From: Streptomyces corallincola
GTDB lineage: Bacteria; Actinomycetota; Actinomycetes; Streptomycetales; Streptomycetaceae
NCBI RefSeq assembly: GCF_019104725.1
Contig: NZ_JAHRXF010000045.1
Location: 1 to 53,867, forward strand
DNA: 53,867 nucleotides
Direction: 5' to 3'
A program made the translations under genes and the position numbers. This document shows, in pieces, positions 47,767 through 53,867 of this stretch (its first letter is position 1; each line of letters starts with the position of its first letter). The notes below the pieces were generated by a model. It was not told the origin of the DNA and did not search any database. It saw only the letters and a list, made by a program, of their open reading frames with translations.

Positions 47767-49121
47767 CGTGTCCTCTCCTTGCGGCCGCCGCCGGTTTCGG
47801 CGTGCGTCGCCTCGTCGTCCAGCGGGGCGTGCAGCAGGACGCGGGCCGCGCGGTGCCCCGACGCGTCCACCACGTCCATCCGCCAGCCAGTCACCTCGAC
47901 GCTGTCCCCGGTGGCGGGTATCCGGCCCAGTTCGGCGGCGACCAGTCCGGCGAGCGTCTCGTACGGTCCCTCGGGGACGCGCAGGCCGAGACGGGCGAGC
48001 TGGTCGGTGCGGGCGGCGCCGTCGGCGGAGTACAGGGCGCGGCCGTCGGTGTCGGCACCGGACGGGGCGATGTCGGGCGTCTCGTGCGGGTCGTGCTCGT
48101 CCCGCACCTCCCCGACGACCTCCTCGACGATGTCCTCCAGGGTGACCACGCCCGCCGTGCCGCCGTACTCGTCGATGACGACGGCCATTGTGTGCGTACC
48201 GGAGAGGCGGTCCAGCAGTCGGTCCACGGTCAGGGACTCGGGGACGAGCAGTGGCTCGCGCATGACCTGGGCCACGGACCTCAGGGTGCGGGCCTCGGCG
48301 TCCATCGCCAGGACGTCCTTGATACGGACGACGCCGACGACGGTGTCGAGGTTGCCCCGGTACACGGGGAAGCGGGACAGGCCGGTCGCGCGGGTCGCGT
48401 TGGCCACGTCCTCGCAGGTCGCTTGGACGTCCAGGGCAACGACCTGGACGCGCGGGGTCATCACGTTCTCGGCGCTCAGATCCGCCAGGTTCAGCGTGCG
48501 GACGAACAGTTCGGCCGTGTCCGCCTCCAGTGCGCCCTCCTTCGCGGAGTGGCGGGCGAGGGCGGCCAGTTCCTGGGGGCCGCGTGCCGAGGCCAGTTCC
48601 TCGGCGGGCTCCAGGCCGATACGGCGGACGAAGCGGTTCGCCGTGTTGTTCAGGTGCGTGATGAAGGGCCGGAACGCCGCGCTGAACCAGCGCTGGGGAG
48701 TGCCCACGTGCCGGGCGACCGCCAACGGAGAGGAGATGGCCCAGTTCTTCGGGACCAGCTCACCGACGACCATCAGGAACACCGTGGACAGCGCCGTGCC
48801 CAGCACCAGAGCGGCCGAGCTCGCCGCCGTCGGGGACAGGCCCAGGGAGCGGAATGGTCCGGACAGCAGCTTGGCGATCGAGGGTTCGGCGAGCATGCCG
48901 ACGACCAGATTGGTCACCGTGATGCCGAGCTGGGCGCCGGAGAGCTGGAAGGTCAGGTTCCGTACGGCCTTCAGGGCGCCAGCGGCGCCCCGCTCGCCGC
49001 GTTCGGCGGCGCGCTCCAGTTCGCCGCGTTCGACAGTGGTCAGTGAGAACTCGGCCGCGACGAAGGCTCCGCAGGCCAGGGAGAGCAGGATCGCCACGAG
49101 GAGGAGCAGCACTTCGGTCAT
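47763..49121 (-). CDS. CNNM/CBS/CorC_HlyC membrane protein, first of pair
   Basis: This 452-residue protein has a CNNM transmembrane domain (LLLLVAILLSLACGAFVAAEFSLTTVERGELE, FQLSGAQLGITVTNLVVGMLAEPSI, VLGTALSTVFLMVVGELVPKNWAI). A CBS pair follows (SRFPVYRGNLDTVVGVVRIKDVL, MAVVIDEYGGTAGVVTLEDIVEEVVGEVRDEHD), and then a C-terminal CorC_HlyC transporter-associated domain (LGLRVPEGPYETLAGLVAAELGRIP). Together with the coupled gene it probably forms a heteromeric Mg2+ or other divalent-metal transport system. The mix of one full and one short paralogue recurs in actinobacteria. Confidence 0.94.
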   Translation of the reverse strand: MTEVLLLLVAILLSLACGAFVAAEFSLTTVERGELERAAERGERGAAGALKAVRNLTFQLSGAQLGITVTNLVVGMLAEPSIAKLLSGPFRSLGLSPTAASSAALVLGTALSTVFLMVVGELVPKNWAISSPLAVARHVGTPQRWFSAAFRPFITHLNNTANRFVRRIGLEPAEELASARGPQELAALARHSAKEGALEADTAELFVRTLNLADLSAENVMTPRVQVVALDVQATCEDVANATRATGLSRFPVYRGNLDTVVGVVRIKDVLAMDAEARTLRSVAQVMREPLLVPESLTVDRLLDRLSGTHTMAVVIDEYGGTAGVVTLEDIVEEVVGEVRDEHDPHETPDIAPSGADTDGRALYSADGAARTDQLARLGLRVPEGPYETLAGLVAAELGRIPATGDSVEVTGWRMDVVDASGHRAARVLLHAPLDDEATHAETGGGRKERTR

Positions 49122-49461
49122 CGGGTCACCCCTACCTCAGGATCGGGCAGGACGGGGTGGGGCGCTCGGTGGCGTGTACTGGGGGGATCGTCCATGTGCG
49201 GACGCTCACGACCTTTCGGTGAGTGCGGATGCGTTTCTCAAGGGTAAAGGATGGGCAAAGTTGATGCAGGGCGGGGTGTCTGTAGCTCGGGGCGACAGGG
49301 CCTCGATTCTGGTCGGAGAGGGGGGTGGTGCGGTGGGTGGTGATCTGCGGGCGGGTGGTGGCTGGTCGCGCCGTTCCCCGCGCCCCTGACACGGATGGAA
49401 CTGCCCTGCGGGTGCGGGTGCGGGTGCGTGGTGGCGGGTCCCGGGCGGTGTGCTGGCTGGC
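49122..49461. other. Intergenic region, no gene; one Streptomyces-type repeat
   Basis: These 340 bp between the divergent CNNM operon and the toxin-antitoxin promoter hold no convincing ORF. Position 49230-49265 is relatively AT-rich and may contain the CNNM operon promoter. Positions 49362-49390 match the abundant Streptomyces intergenic motif TGGTCGCGCAGTTCCCCGCG with one change. A GGGTGC hexamer run lies at about 49409-49427. Confidence 0.45.
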
Positions 49462-49490
49462 TTGTTGCGCTAGCACCTCCGCGCTAGCTT
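49462..49490 (+). promoter_or_regulatory. Promoter and repeated operator of the toxin-antitoxin genes
   Basis: TTGTTG (49462-49467) and TAGCTT (49485-49490) have a 17-bp spacer. The 8-mer GCGCTAGC occurs twice (49467-49474 and 49481-49488), 14 bp apart, overlapping the -35 and -10 boxes. This is as expected for autorepression by a ribbon-helix-helix antitoxin. The predicted start of transcription coincides with the A of ATG 49497. Confidence 0.65.
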
Positions 49491-49496
49491 CGGAGT

Positions 49497-49739
49497 ATGG
49501 CCAAGACGCAGTTGAATGTGCGGGTGGACGAGGAGACCGCGCGGGCGGCGCGGGAGAGGGCGGGGGCTCGGGGGATGAGTGTGAACCGGTATATCGAGGA
49601 ACTGGTGCGGCAGGATGCCGGGGAGGCGGGGCGCGCGTTCGTGGATTCGGCCGCCGACTTCATGAACCAGTACGCGTCCGTGTTCGCGGAGGAGTTCGCG
49701 GAGGCGCGGTGTGGCGACCGGGGCGAAGGCCGCGGCTGA
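49497..49739 (+). CDS. Ribbon-helix-helix antitoxin
   Basis: This 80-residue protein has the RHH fold at its N-terminus: strand MAKTQLNVRVDEET, helices ARAARERAGARG and MSVNRYIEELVRQDAG. The C-terminal region (FMNQYASVFAEEFAEAR) should wrap the toxin. GGAG is only 1 nt from the ATG, too close to serve as ribosome site, so the message is probably leaderless. The toxin gene starts 29 nt before its stop codon. Confidence 0.88.
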   Translation: MAKTQLNVRVDEETARAARERAGARGMSVNRYIEELVRQDAGEAGRAFVDSAADFMNQYASVFAEEFAEARCGDRGEGRG

Positions 49740-50118
49740 TCCGTTGTCCGACCTGGGTATCGATCTCGCCTGGCTCCTCATGCTCGCCGAGCAGCGCACG
49801 CCCGGGGACCCGCAGGTCTCCGACTGGGGCGCGCTGGTTGCCGCCGTCGCCCGGCACCGGGCGGACATATTCGGTGTGCCCGTCTACGAGACCCCGTACG
49901 ACCGCGCCGCGGCCCTGCTCCAACTGCTCATCCACGTCCCCGCGCTGGAGCGCTCCAACGCGCTGTTCGCCTCCGCCGTCGCCTACGGCTACCTCGTCGC
50001 CAGCGGGCTCAAGGTCAGCACGACTCCCGAGCAGGTGCGCGACCTCGCCCGCCTCGTCAAACGGGACGAGGCGAGCGTCTCCGACATCGCCCGTGAACTC
50101 CGTAACTGGAGCGCCTGA
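49711..50118 (+). CDS. Doc/Fic-like toxin with degenerate active-site motif
   Basis: This 135-residue helical protein starts at GTG 49711 inside the antitoxin gene. The layout resembles Doc toxins: LAWLLMLAEQ, the central YETPYDRAAALLQLLIHVPALERSNALFASAVAYGYLVASGL, then a helical tail. The Fic/Doc catalytic motif HxFx(D/E)(A/G)NK/GR aligns with HVPALERSN (H75 to N83), where Phe and the Asp/Glu-Asn-Lys-Arg arrangement are lost. It may be a divergent kinase-type toxin, an inactive relative or a different function. The operon structure strongly supports a toxin-antitoxin module. Confidence 0.75.
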   Translation: MATGAKAAADPLSDLGIDLAWLLMLAEQRTPGDPQVSDWGALVAAVARHRADIFGVPVYETPYDRAAALLQLLIHVPALERSNALFASAVAYGYLVASGLKVSTTPEQVRDLARLVKRDEASVSDIARELRNWSA

Positions 50119-50153
50119 CGCGGTAGTCGCGGGGGAGCCCTGCCGCCGGTCCG

Positions 50154-50870
50154 CTACGCGCCTTCCCGCGCCCGGAACTCCTCCGCGTCCCACGTGCCGT
50201 CCAGCCCCGGCGCCAGCCACCCCGGAGCCGCCGTGCGAAAGGCGGCCGGGGTGAGGGACCCCGCCCCGGCGGGCAGCGCACCGAGCAGTGGGGCGTCGGC
50301 CACCTCCGGGAGGTCCACGATGTTGCAGCGGGCAGCCAGATCTGGGGCGTCCGGCCAGGAGCCGATCACCACACCGGCGAAGTCCAGTCCACGGAAGAAC
50401 AGTTCACGTGCCGTCAGCTCCGTCGCGTTGAGGGTGCCCAGGCCCGCCGGGGCCACGACGAGTACCGGCGCGTCCAGCAGCCGGGCGGCGTCCGCGAGGG
50501 TGCCGCCCGCCGGGTCGAAACGTACGAGCAGGCCGCCCGCGCCCTCGACCAGGACGAGGTCGTGCTCGGTGGCCAGCTTGGCGGCGGCCTCCGCGATGTC
50601 GTGCGGGCCCACGGCGGGGAGCCCGGCGCGCCGGGCGGCCGTGGCCGGGGCCAACGGCTCGGGATAGCGGGCGAGTTCGGCGGTGGTGACGGGGCCGGCG
50701 AGCCGGGCCACCTCGTCCGCGTCGCCGCGCTCGCCGGGGCGTACCCCTGTCTGCGCGGCCTTGAGGACGGCCACCGTACGGCCCGCCGCGAGGGCGGTGG
50801 CGGCGACGACGGCGGTCGTGACCGTCTTGCCGACCTCCGTGCCCGTGCCCGTGATGATCAGTACCGGCAT
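50154..50870 (-). CDS. bioD: Dethiobiotin synthetase
   Basis: ATP-dependent carboxylation of 7,8-diaminopelargonic acid to dethiobiotin. The 238-residue protein shows the P-loop ITGTGTEVGKTVTTAV, KAAQTGV, VLVEGAGGLLVRFD and GLGTLNATELTAREL. The start ATG 50870 lies 1 nt after the bioA stop. It is the last gene of bioB-bioA-bioD and convergent with the toxin gene. Confidence 0.97.
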   Translation of the reverse strand: MPVLIITGTGTEVGKTVTTAVVAATALAAGRTVAVLKAAQTGVRPGERGDADEVARLAGPVTTAELARYPEPLAPATAARRAGLPAVGPHDIAEAAAKLATEHDLVLVEGAGGLLVRFDPAGGTLADAARLLDAPVLVVAPAGLGTLNATELTARELFFRGLDFAGVVIGSWPDAPDLAARCNIVDLPEVADAPLLGALPAGAGSLTPAAFRTAAPGWLAPGLDGTWDAEEFRAREGA

Positions 50871-50871
50871 G

Positions 50872-52317
50872 TCATCCCTCCCGCGCGGCGGCGCACACCG
50901 CGCGTCCGATCCGTACCACGTCCGCGTCCGTGGTGACGTACGGCGGCATGGTGTAGACGAGATCGCGGAACGGGCGCAGCCACACGCCCTCCCGCACGGC
51001 GGCCCGTGTGGCCGCCGCCATGTCCACCTCGTGATCGAGCTGGACCACCCCGATGGCACCCAGCACCCGGACCTCCCGCACACCCGGAAGATCCGCCGCC
51101 GGGGCGAGGGCCGCGCGCAGGCCCGCCTCGATCCGGGACACCTCGGCCCGCCAGTCCCGCGCGAGCAGCAGATCCAACGAGGCGCAGGCCACGGCCGCCG
51201 CCAACGGGTTGCCCATGAAGGTCGGGCCGTGGGCGAGGACGGGTACCTCGCCGCGCGAGATGCCTTCCGCGACCCGCGAGGTGCACAGCGTCGCCGCCAA
51301 GGTCATATAACCGCCGGTCAGTGCCTTGCCGACGCACATCACGTCCGGCGTGACCCCCGCGTGGTCCGCCGCGAACAACTCGCCGGTGCGGCCGAACCCG
51401 GTGGCGATCTCGTCGAACACCAGGAGCACGCCGTGCGCGTCGCACGCCTCCCGCAGCACCCGCAGATACGCGGGGGAGTGGAACCGCATCCCGCCCGCGC
51501 CCTGCACCACCGGCTCCACGATGACGGCCGCCAGTTCGTCCGCATGCCCGGCGATCAACGCGCGGAGATGATCCGCGTACGACTCCTCGTACGTGGTCGG
51601 CGGTGTGTCGGCGAAGACCTGGCGCGGCAGGACGCCGGTCCACAGCTCGTGCATGCCGCCCTCGGGGTCGCACACGGACATGGGCTGCCAGGTGTCGCCG
51701 TGGTAGCCGCCGCGCCAGGTCAGCAGCCGGTGCTTCCGTGGGCGTCCGAGCGAACGCCAGAACTGGAGGCACATCTTGACGGCCACTTCGACCGACACCG
51801 AACCGGAGTCGGCCAGGAAGACATGGTCCAGGCCGTCGGGTGACATATCGACAAGGAGCTTCGCCAGCCGGACGGCGGGTTCGTGGGTGAGTCCGCCGAA
51901 CATCACGTGGCTCATCCGGCCGAGCTGGGCACGCGCCGCCTCGTCCAGCACCGGATGGCGGTAGCCGTGGATCGCGGACCACCACGACGACATGCCGTCC
52001 ACCAGCTCGCCCGAACCGTCCGCGAGCCGCAGCCGGACCCCGCTCGCGGACTCCACCACGAGCGGTTCGGCACGGCCGGGCATCGGACCGTACGGATGCC
52101 AGACGTGCCGCCGGTCCAGCTCCAGCAGCTCGGGCACACTCAATGAGCCCTGTCCACTGGCCGGTTCGGCTCCGATCGGCGGCACCTGCTCATGCCCCAC
52201 CTGTTGAGGCATCACCCGCTCAGGCATCACCCGCTCAGGCATCACCCGCTCGGGTCTCGCCTCCTCGGGCCTCACCTCCGCGGGTCTTACCTCCTCGGGC
52301 CTCACCCGCTCAGGCAT
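50872..52317 (-). CDS. bioA: Adenosylmethionine-8-amino-7-oxononanoate aminotransferase with repeat extension
   Basis: BioA converts KAPA to DAPA with SAM as amino donor. The conserved enzyme begins at LSVPELLELDRRHVWHPYGPM and shows MSSWWSAIHGYRHP, FLADSGSVSVEVAVKMCLQ, GGYHGDTW, LVFDEIATGFGRTG and the PLP lysine in MCVGKALTGGY. From ATG 52317, which overlaps the bioB stop by 8 nt, the protein has 481 residues. About 57 of them precede the conserved start, mostly pentapeptide repeats of the MPERV/RPEEV type. Internal ATGs at 52242, 52227 and 52212 are alternative starts. Confidence 0.95.
   Translation of the reverse strand: MPERVRPEEVRPAEVRPEEARPERVMPERVMPERVMPQQVGHEQVPPIGAEPASGQGSLSVPELLELDRRHVWHPYGPMPGRAEPLVVESASGVRLRLADGSGELVDGMSSWWSAIHGYRHPVLDEAARAQLGRMSHVMFGGLTHEPAVRLAKLLVDMSPDGLDHVFLADSGSVSVEVAVKMCLQFWRSLGRPRKHRLLTWRGGYHGDTWQPMSVCDPEGGMHELWTGVLPRQVFADTPPTTYEESYADHLRALIAGHADELAAVIVEPVVQGAGGMRFHSPAYLRVLREACDAHGVLLVFDEIATGFGRTGELFAADHAGVTPDVMCVGKALTGGYMTLAATLCTSRVAEGISRGEVPVLAHGPTFMGNPLAAAVACASLDLLLARDWRAEVSRIEAGLRAALAPAADLPGVREVRVLGAIGVVQLDHEVDMAAATRAAVREGVWLRPFRDLVYTMPPYVTTDADVVRIGRAVCAAAREG
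52183..52317 (-). repeat. Nine 15-bp tandem repeats at the bioB-bioA junction
   Basis: Units of 15 bp encode MPERV, RPEEV, RPAEV, RPEEA, RPERV, MPERV, MPERV, MPQQV and GHEQV in the bioA frame. Several units contain GAGGAGG or GCGGAGG and a GTG or ATG. The repeats therefore also carry multiple ribosome-binding-like and start-codon combinations. Confidence 0.9.
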
Positions 52318-53689
52318 TGGGCGCGAGGTCCGTACCGGCGCCCCGGCGGCGTACCGCGACGAGATCCGTACGCGGCCCGGAGCCCCCCAGCCCCGAGCCC
52401 TCCAGCCCGGAGCCCTCCGGCTGCGACCTCCCCGGCTCGGAACCGACCGCCCCCGTTCCCGCACCCGACGCGGCCGTACCGCACAGCGCCCCCGGTCCCG
52501 CACCTGCCGACGCCGTCCCGCACACCGCCCCCGCCACACCCGCACCGCACGCATCGCCCCCCGCGTGTGCCCCGCACCCGGCCGCACATCCCGTTTCGCC
52601 GGAACCGTCACCGTGCGCTTCGCACCCGGCACTTGCAGCTCCCGCGCCCGCAGCGGTCCCGCACGAGCCGTCCGCCGCGTCCCGCACCCGGTGCCCCGGC
52701 AGCGTCACCTCGTCCGAGCCCTCCACCTCGAATCCGGCGTCCGCGATCATCTCCAGGTCGGCTCGGCCCGCCTGACCCTCGCTGGTCAGATAGTCGCCCA
52801 GGAAGATCGAGTTGGCGAGGTGCAGCGCGAGAGGTTGCAGGGTGCGGAGGTGGACCTCGCGTCCGCCCGCGATGCGTACCTCCACGTCGGGGCAGACGAA
52901 GCGGACCATCGCCAGGATGCGCAGGCAGCGCTGCGGGGTGAGGTTCCACTCGGCGGAGAGCGGGGTGCCCTCCATCGGGATCAGGAAGTTCACCGGCACG
53001 GAGTCCGGGTCGAGTGCGCGCAGCGCGAGGACGACGTCCACGAGGTCGGCGTCGGTCTCGCCCATGCCCGCGATCAGCCCGGAGCAGGCGGACAGTCCGG
53101 CGGCGTGTGCCTTCCGCACCGTGTCCACCCGGTCGGCGTACGTGTGGGTGGTGGTGATGTCGCCGTAGGTGGCCTCGGAGGTGTTGAGGTTGTGGTTGTA
53201 GGCGTCCGCGCCCGCCGCGCGCAGCCGTTCGGCCTGGCCGTCGGAGAGGAGTCCCAGGCAGGCGCAGACCTCGACGTCCTCGTTCTCCCCCTTGATGGCC
53301 TGGATGGTGGCGGAGACCCGGTCCACGTCCCGGTCGGTGGGGCCGCGTCCGCTCGCCACCAGGCAGACCCGCTTGGCCCCGCCCGCGAGTCCTGCGGCGG
53401 CTGCGCGCGTGGCCTGCTCGGGCTTGAGCCAGGTGTACTTGAGGATGTCGGCCGTGGAACCCAGCCGCTGGGAGCAGTAGGAGCAGTCCTCCGGGCACAG
53501 GCCCGACTTGAGGTTGACGAGATAGTTGAGTTTCACGCGCCGCCCGAACCAGTGCCGCCGCACCCGGCCGGCCGCGGCCACCACGTCGAGCAGGTCGTCG
53601 TCGGAGGTGGCGAGCACGGCGAGCGCTTCCTCGCGCGTCGGCGGCTCGCGCCGAAGTCCCTTGTCCACCAGCGTGTTCAGCAGGTCCAT
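52310..53689 (-). CDS. bioB: Biotin synthase with Cys-rich C-terminal tail
   Basis: This radical-SAM enzyme inserts sulfur into dethiobiotin. From ATG 53689 it has 459 residues. The catalytic part has KSGLCPEDCSYCSQR (CxxxCxxC), VASGRGPTDRD, CACLGLLSDGQ, YNHNLNTSE, SGLIAGMGET and VRIAGGRE. It ends near residue 335 with EVTLPGHRVRD. About 120 extra residues follow: a Gly/Ala/Ser-rich stretch with seven cysteines and several histidines (GSCGTAAG, AGCEAHGD, ETGCAAGCGAHAGGDACG, AVCGTAS, ALCGTAA), an EGSG repeat part, and the family-typical end RRRGAGTDLAPNA. The Shine-Dalgarno is weak (AGGA). Confidence 0.95.
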   Translation of the reverse strand: MDLLNTLVDKGLRREPPTREEALAVLATSDDDLLDVVAAAGRVRRHWFGRRVKLNYLVNLKSGLCPEDCSYCSQRLGSTADILKYTWLKPEQATRAAAAGLAGGAKRVCLVASGRGPTDRDVDRVSATIQAIKGENEDVEVCACLGLLSDGQAERLRAAGADAYNHNLNTSEATYGDITTTHTYADRVDTVRKAHAAGLSACSGLIAGMGETDADLVDVVLALRALDPDSVPVNFLIPMEGTPLSAEWNLTPQRCLRILAMVRFVCPDVEVRIAGGREVHLRTLQPLALHLANSIFLGDYLTSEGQAGRADLEMIADAGFEVEGSDEVTLPGHRVRDAADGSCGTAAGAGAASAGCEAHGDGSGETGCAAGCGAHAGGDACGAGVAGAVCGTASAGAGPGALCGTAASGAGTGAVGSEPGRSQPEGSGLEGSGLGGSGPRTDLVAVRRRGAGTDLAPNA

Positions 53690-53867
53690 GAGGTCAGATC
53701 CTGGCCTACGCGACGCTGCGGGCCAAGGAGGATCCAGACAACGCGGCCGGTTCACTCTGTGGGTTTTCGCACATCCTGGGCGGCTCGCGGGGCCGCTACT
53801 GTCTGTCCGTTGCCCACAAAAACCACCCGTCCGGAGCCCGCCCGGCACACGTGTCCGATCGCATGTC
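53690..53867. promoter_or_regulatory. Upstream region of bioB, promoter not resolved
   Basis: The region includes a T-rich/A-rich patch (53763-53775, 53815-53822) that may hold the bioB promoter. I see one GTGAAC half site on the minus strand (53750-53755 region) but no complete BioQ-type palindrome. A GTG at 53851 (VSDRM...) on the plus strand could begin a divergent gene continuing beyond the window, but it has no good ribosome site. Confidence 0.35.

Noticed and set aside
53750..53790. BioQ operator upstream of bioB
   Set aside because: Only a single GTGAAC-like half site can be found; the inverted partner at proper spacing is missing.

Overview
The window is chromosomal DNA of a Streptomyces or a very close relative. 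The DNA is strongly GC-rich with G/C at almost every third codon position, GTG and TTG starts are common, and TTA codons are almost absent (I noticed one). The gene set is typical: LytR-CpsA-Psr protein, ECF41 sigma factor, DasR-like GntR and ROK regulators, Tat-exported PhoD, and a biotin cluster. I see no phage, conjugative element or CRISPR array. The only transposon-like object is a 179-bp MITE-like element.

Region 1 (1-12.3 kb) is a conserved block for tRNA modification and cell wall. It holds a truncated lipoprotein, a THUMP-like methyltransferase, an LCP protein and a tRNA-Gly-like RNA gene with its own promoter and terminator. These are followed by tsaB-rimI-tsaD (t6A synthesis) with a coupled small gene, a catalytic-Cys-less L,D-transpeptidase-like protein, a small ORF under two palindromes, tsaE, an alpha/beta hydrolase, alr and an APC permease. 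The most interesting item is the tRNA-like gene. It keeps glycine identity elements but has G-U-G-C where elongator tRNAs have G-T-Psi-C, as in cell-wall tRNAs of staphylococci.

Region 2 (12.3-28.5 kb) contains yigZ, the sbcD-sbcC nuclease, a DUF5713 protein, and a complete class I cytochrome P450 chain (ferredoxin, reductase, P450). It continues with a membrane protein whose 3' end lies in a 7-bp repeat array, an SDR, a DUF885 hydrolase, an AsnC regulator divergent from a methionine gamma-lyase-like enzyme, and an ACT-GNAT protein.

Region 3 (28.5-43.3 kb) holds the translationally coupled SWIM/DUF6493 pair of unknown role, PhoD behind a PHO-box-like repeat, an alpha/beta hydrolase divergent from an ECF41 sigma gene, and the MITE-like element touching the sigma stop codon. 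It also has a GntR/UTRA regulator under a DasR-type operator, a ROK regulator, a NarL/DesK-type two-component system divergent from a two-gene ABC transporter, and a hypothetical gene.

Region 4 (43.3-53.9 kb) contains a Mug-type glycosylase with a TTA (bldA) codon, purB, DUF4326, an SGNH hydrolase, two coupled CNNM/CBS membrane proteins, and an RHH antitoxin with a Doc-like toxin under an apparently leaderless promoter. It ends with bioB-bioA-bioD. BioB carries a long Cys-rich tail, and BioA an N-terminal pentapeptide repeat encoded by 15-bp tandem repeats.

All calls come from reading sequence and motifs. Statements about family behaviour are from general knowledge, and no database search was run.
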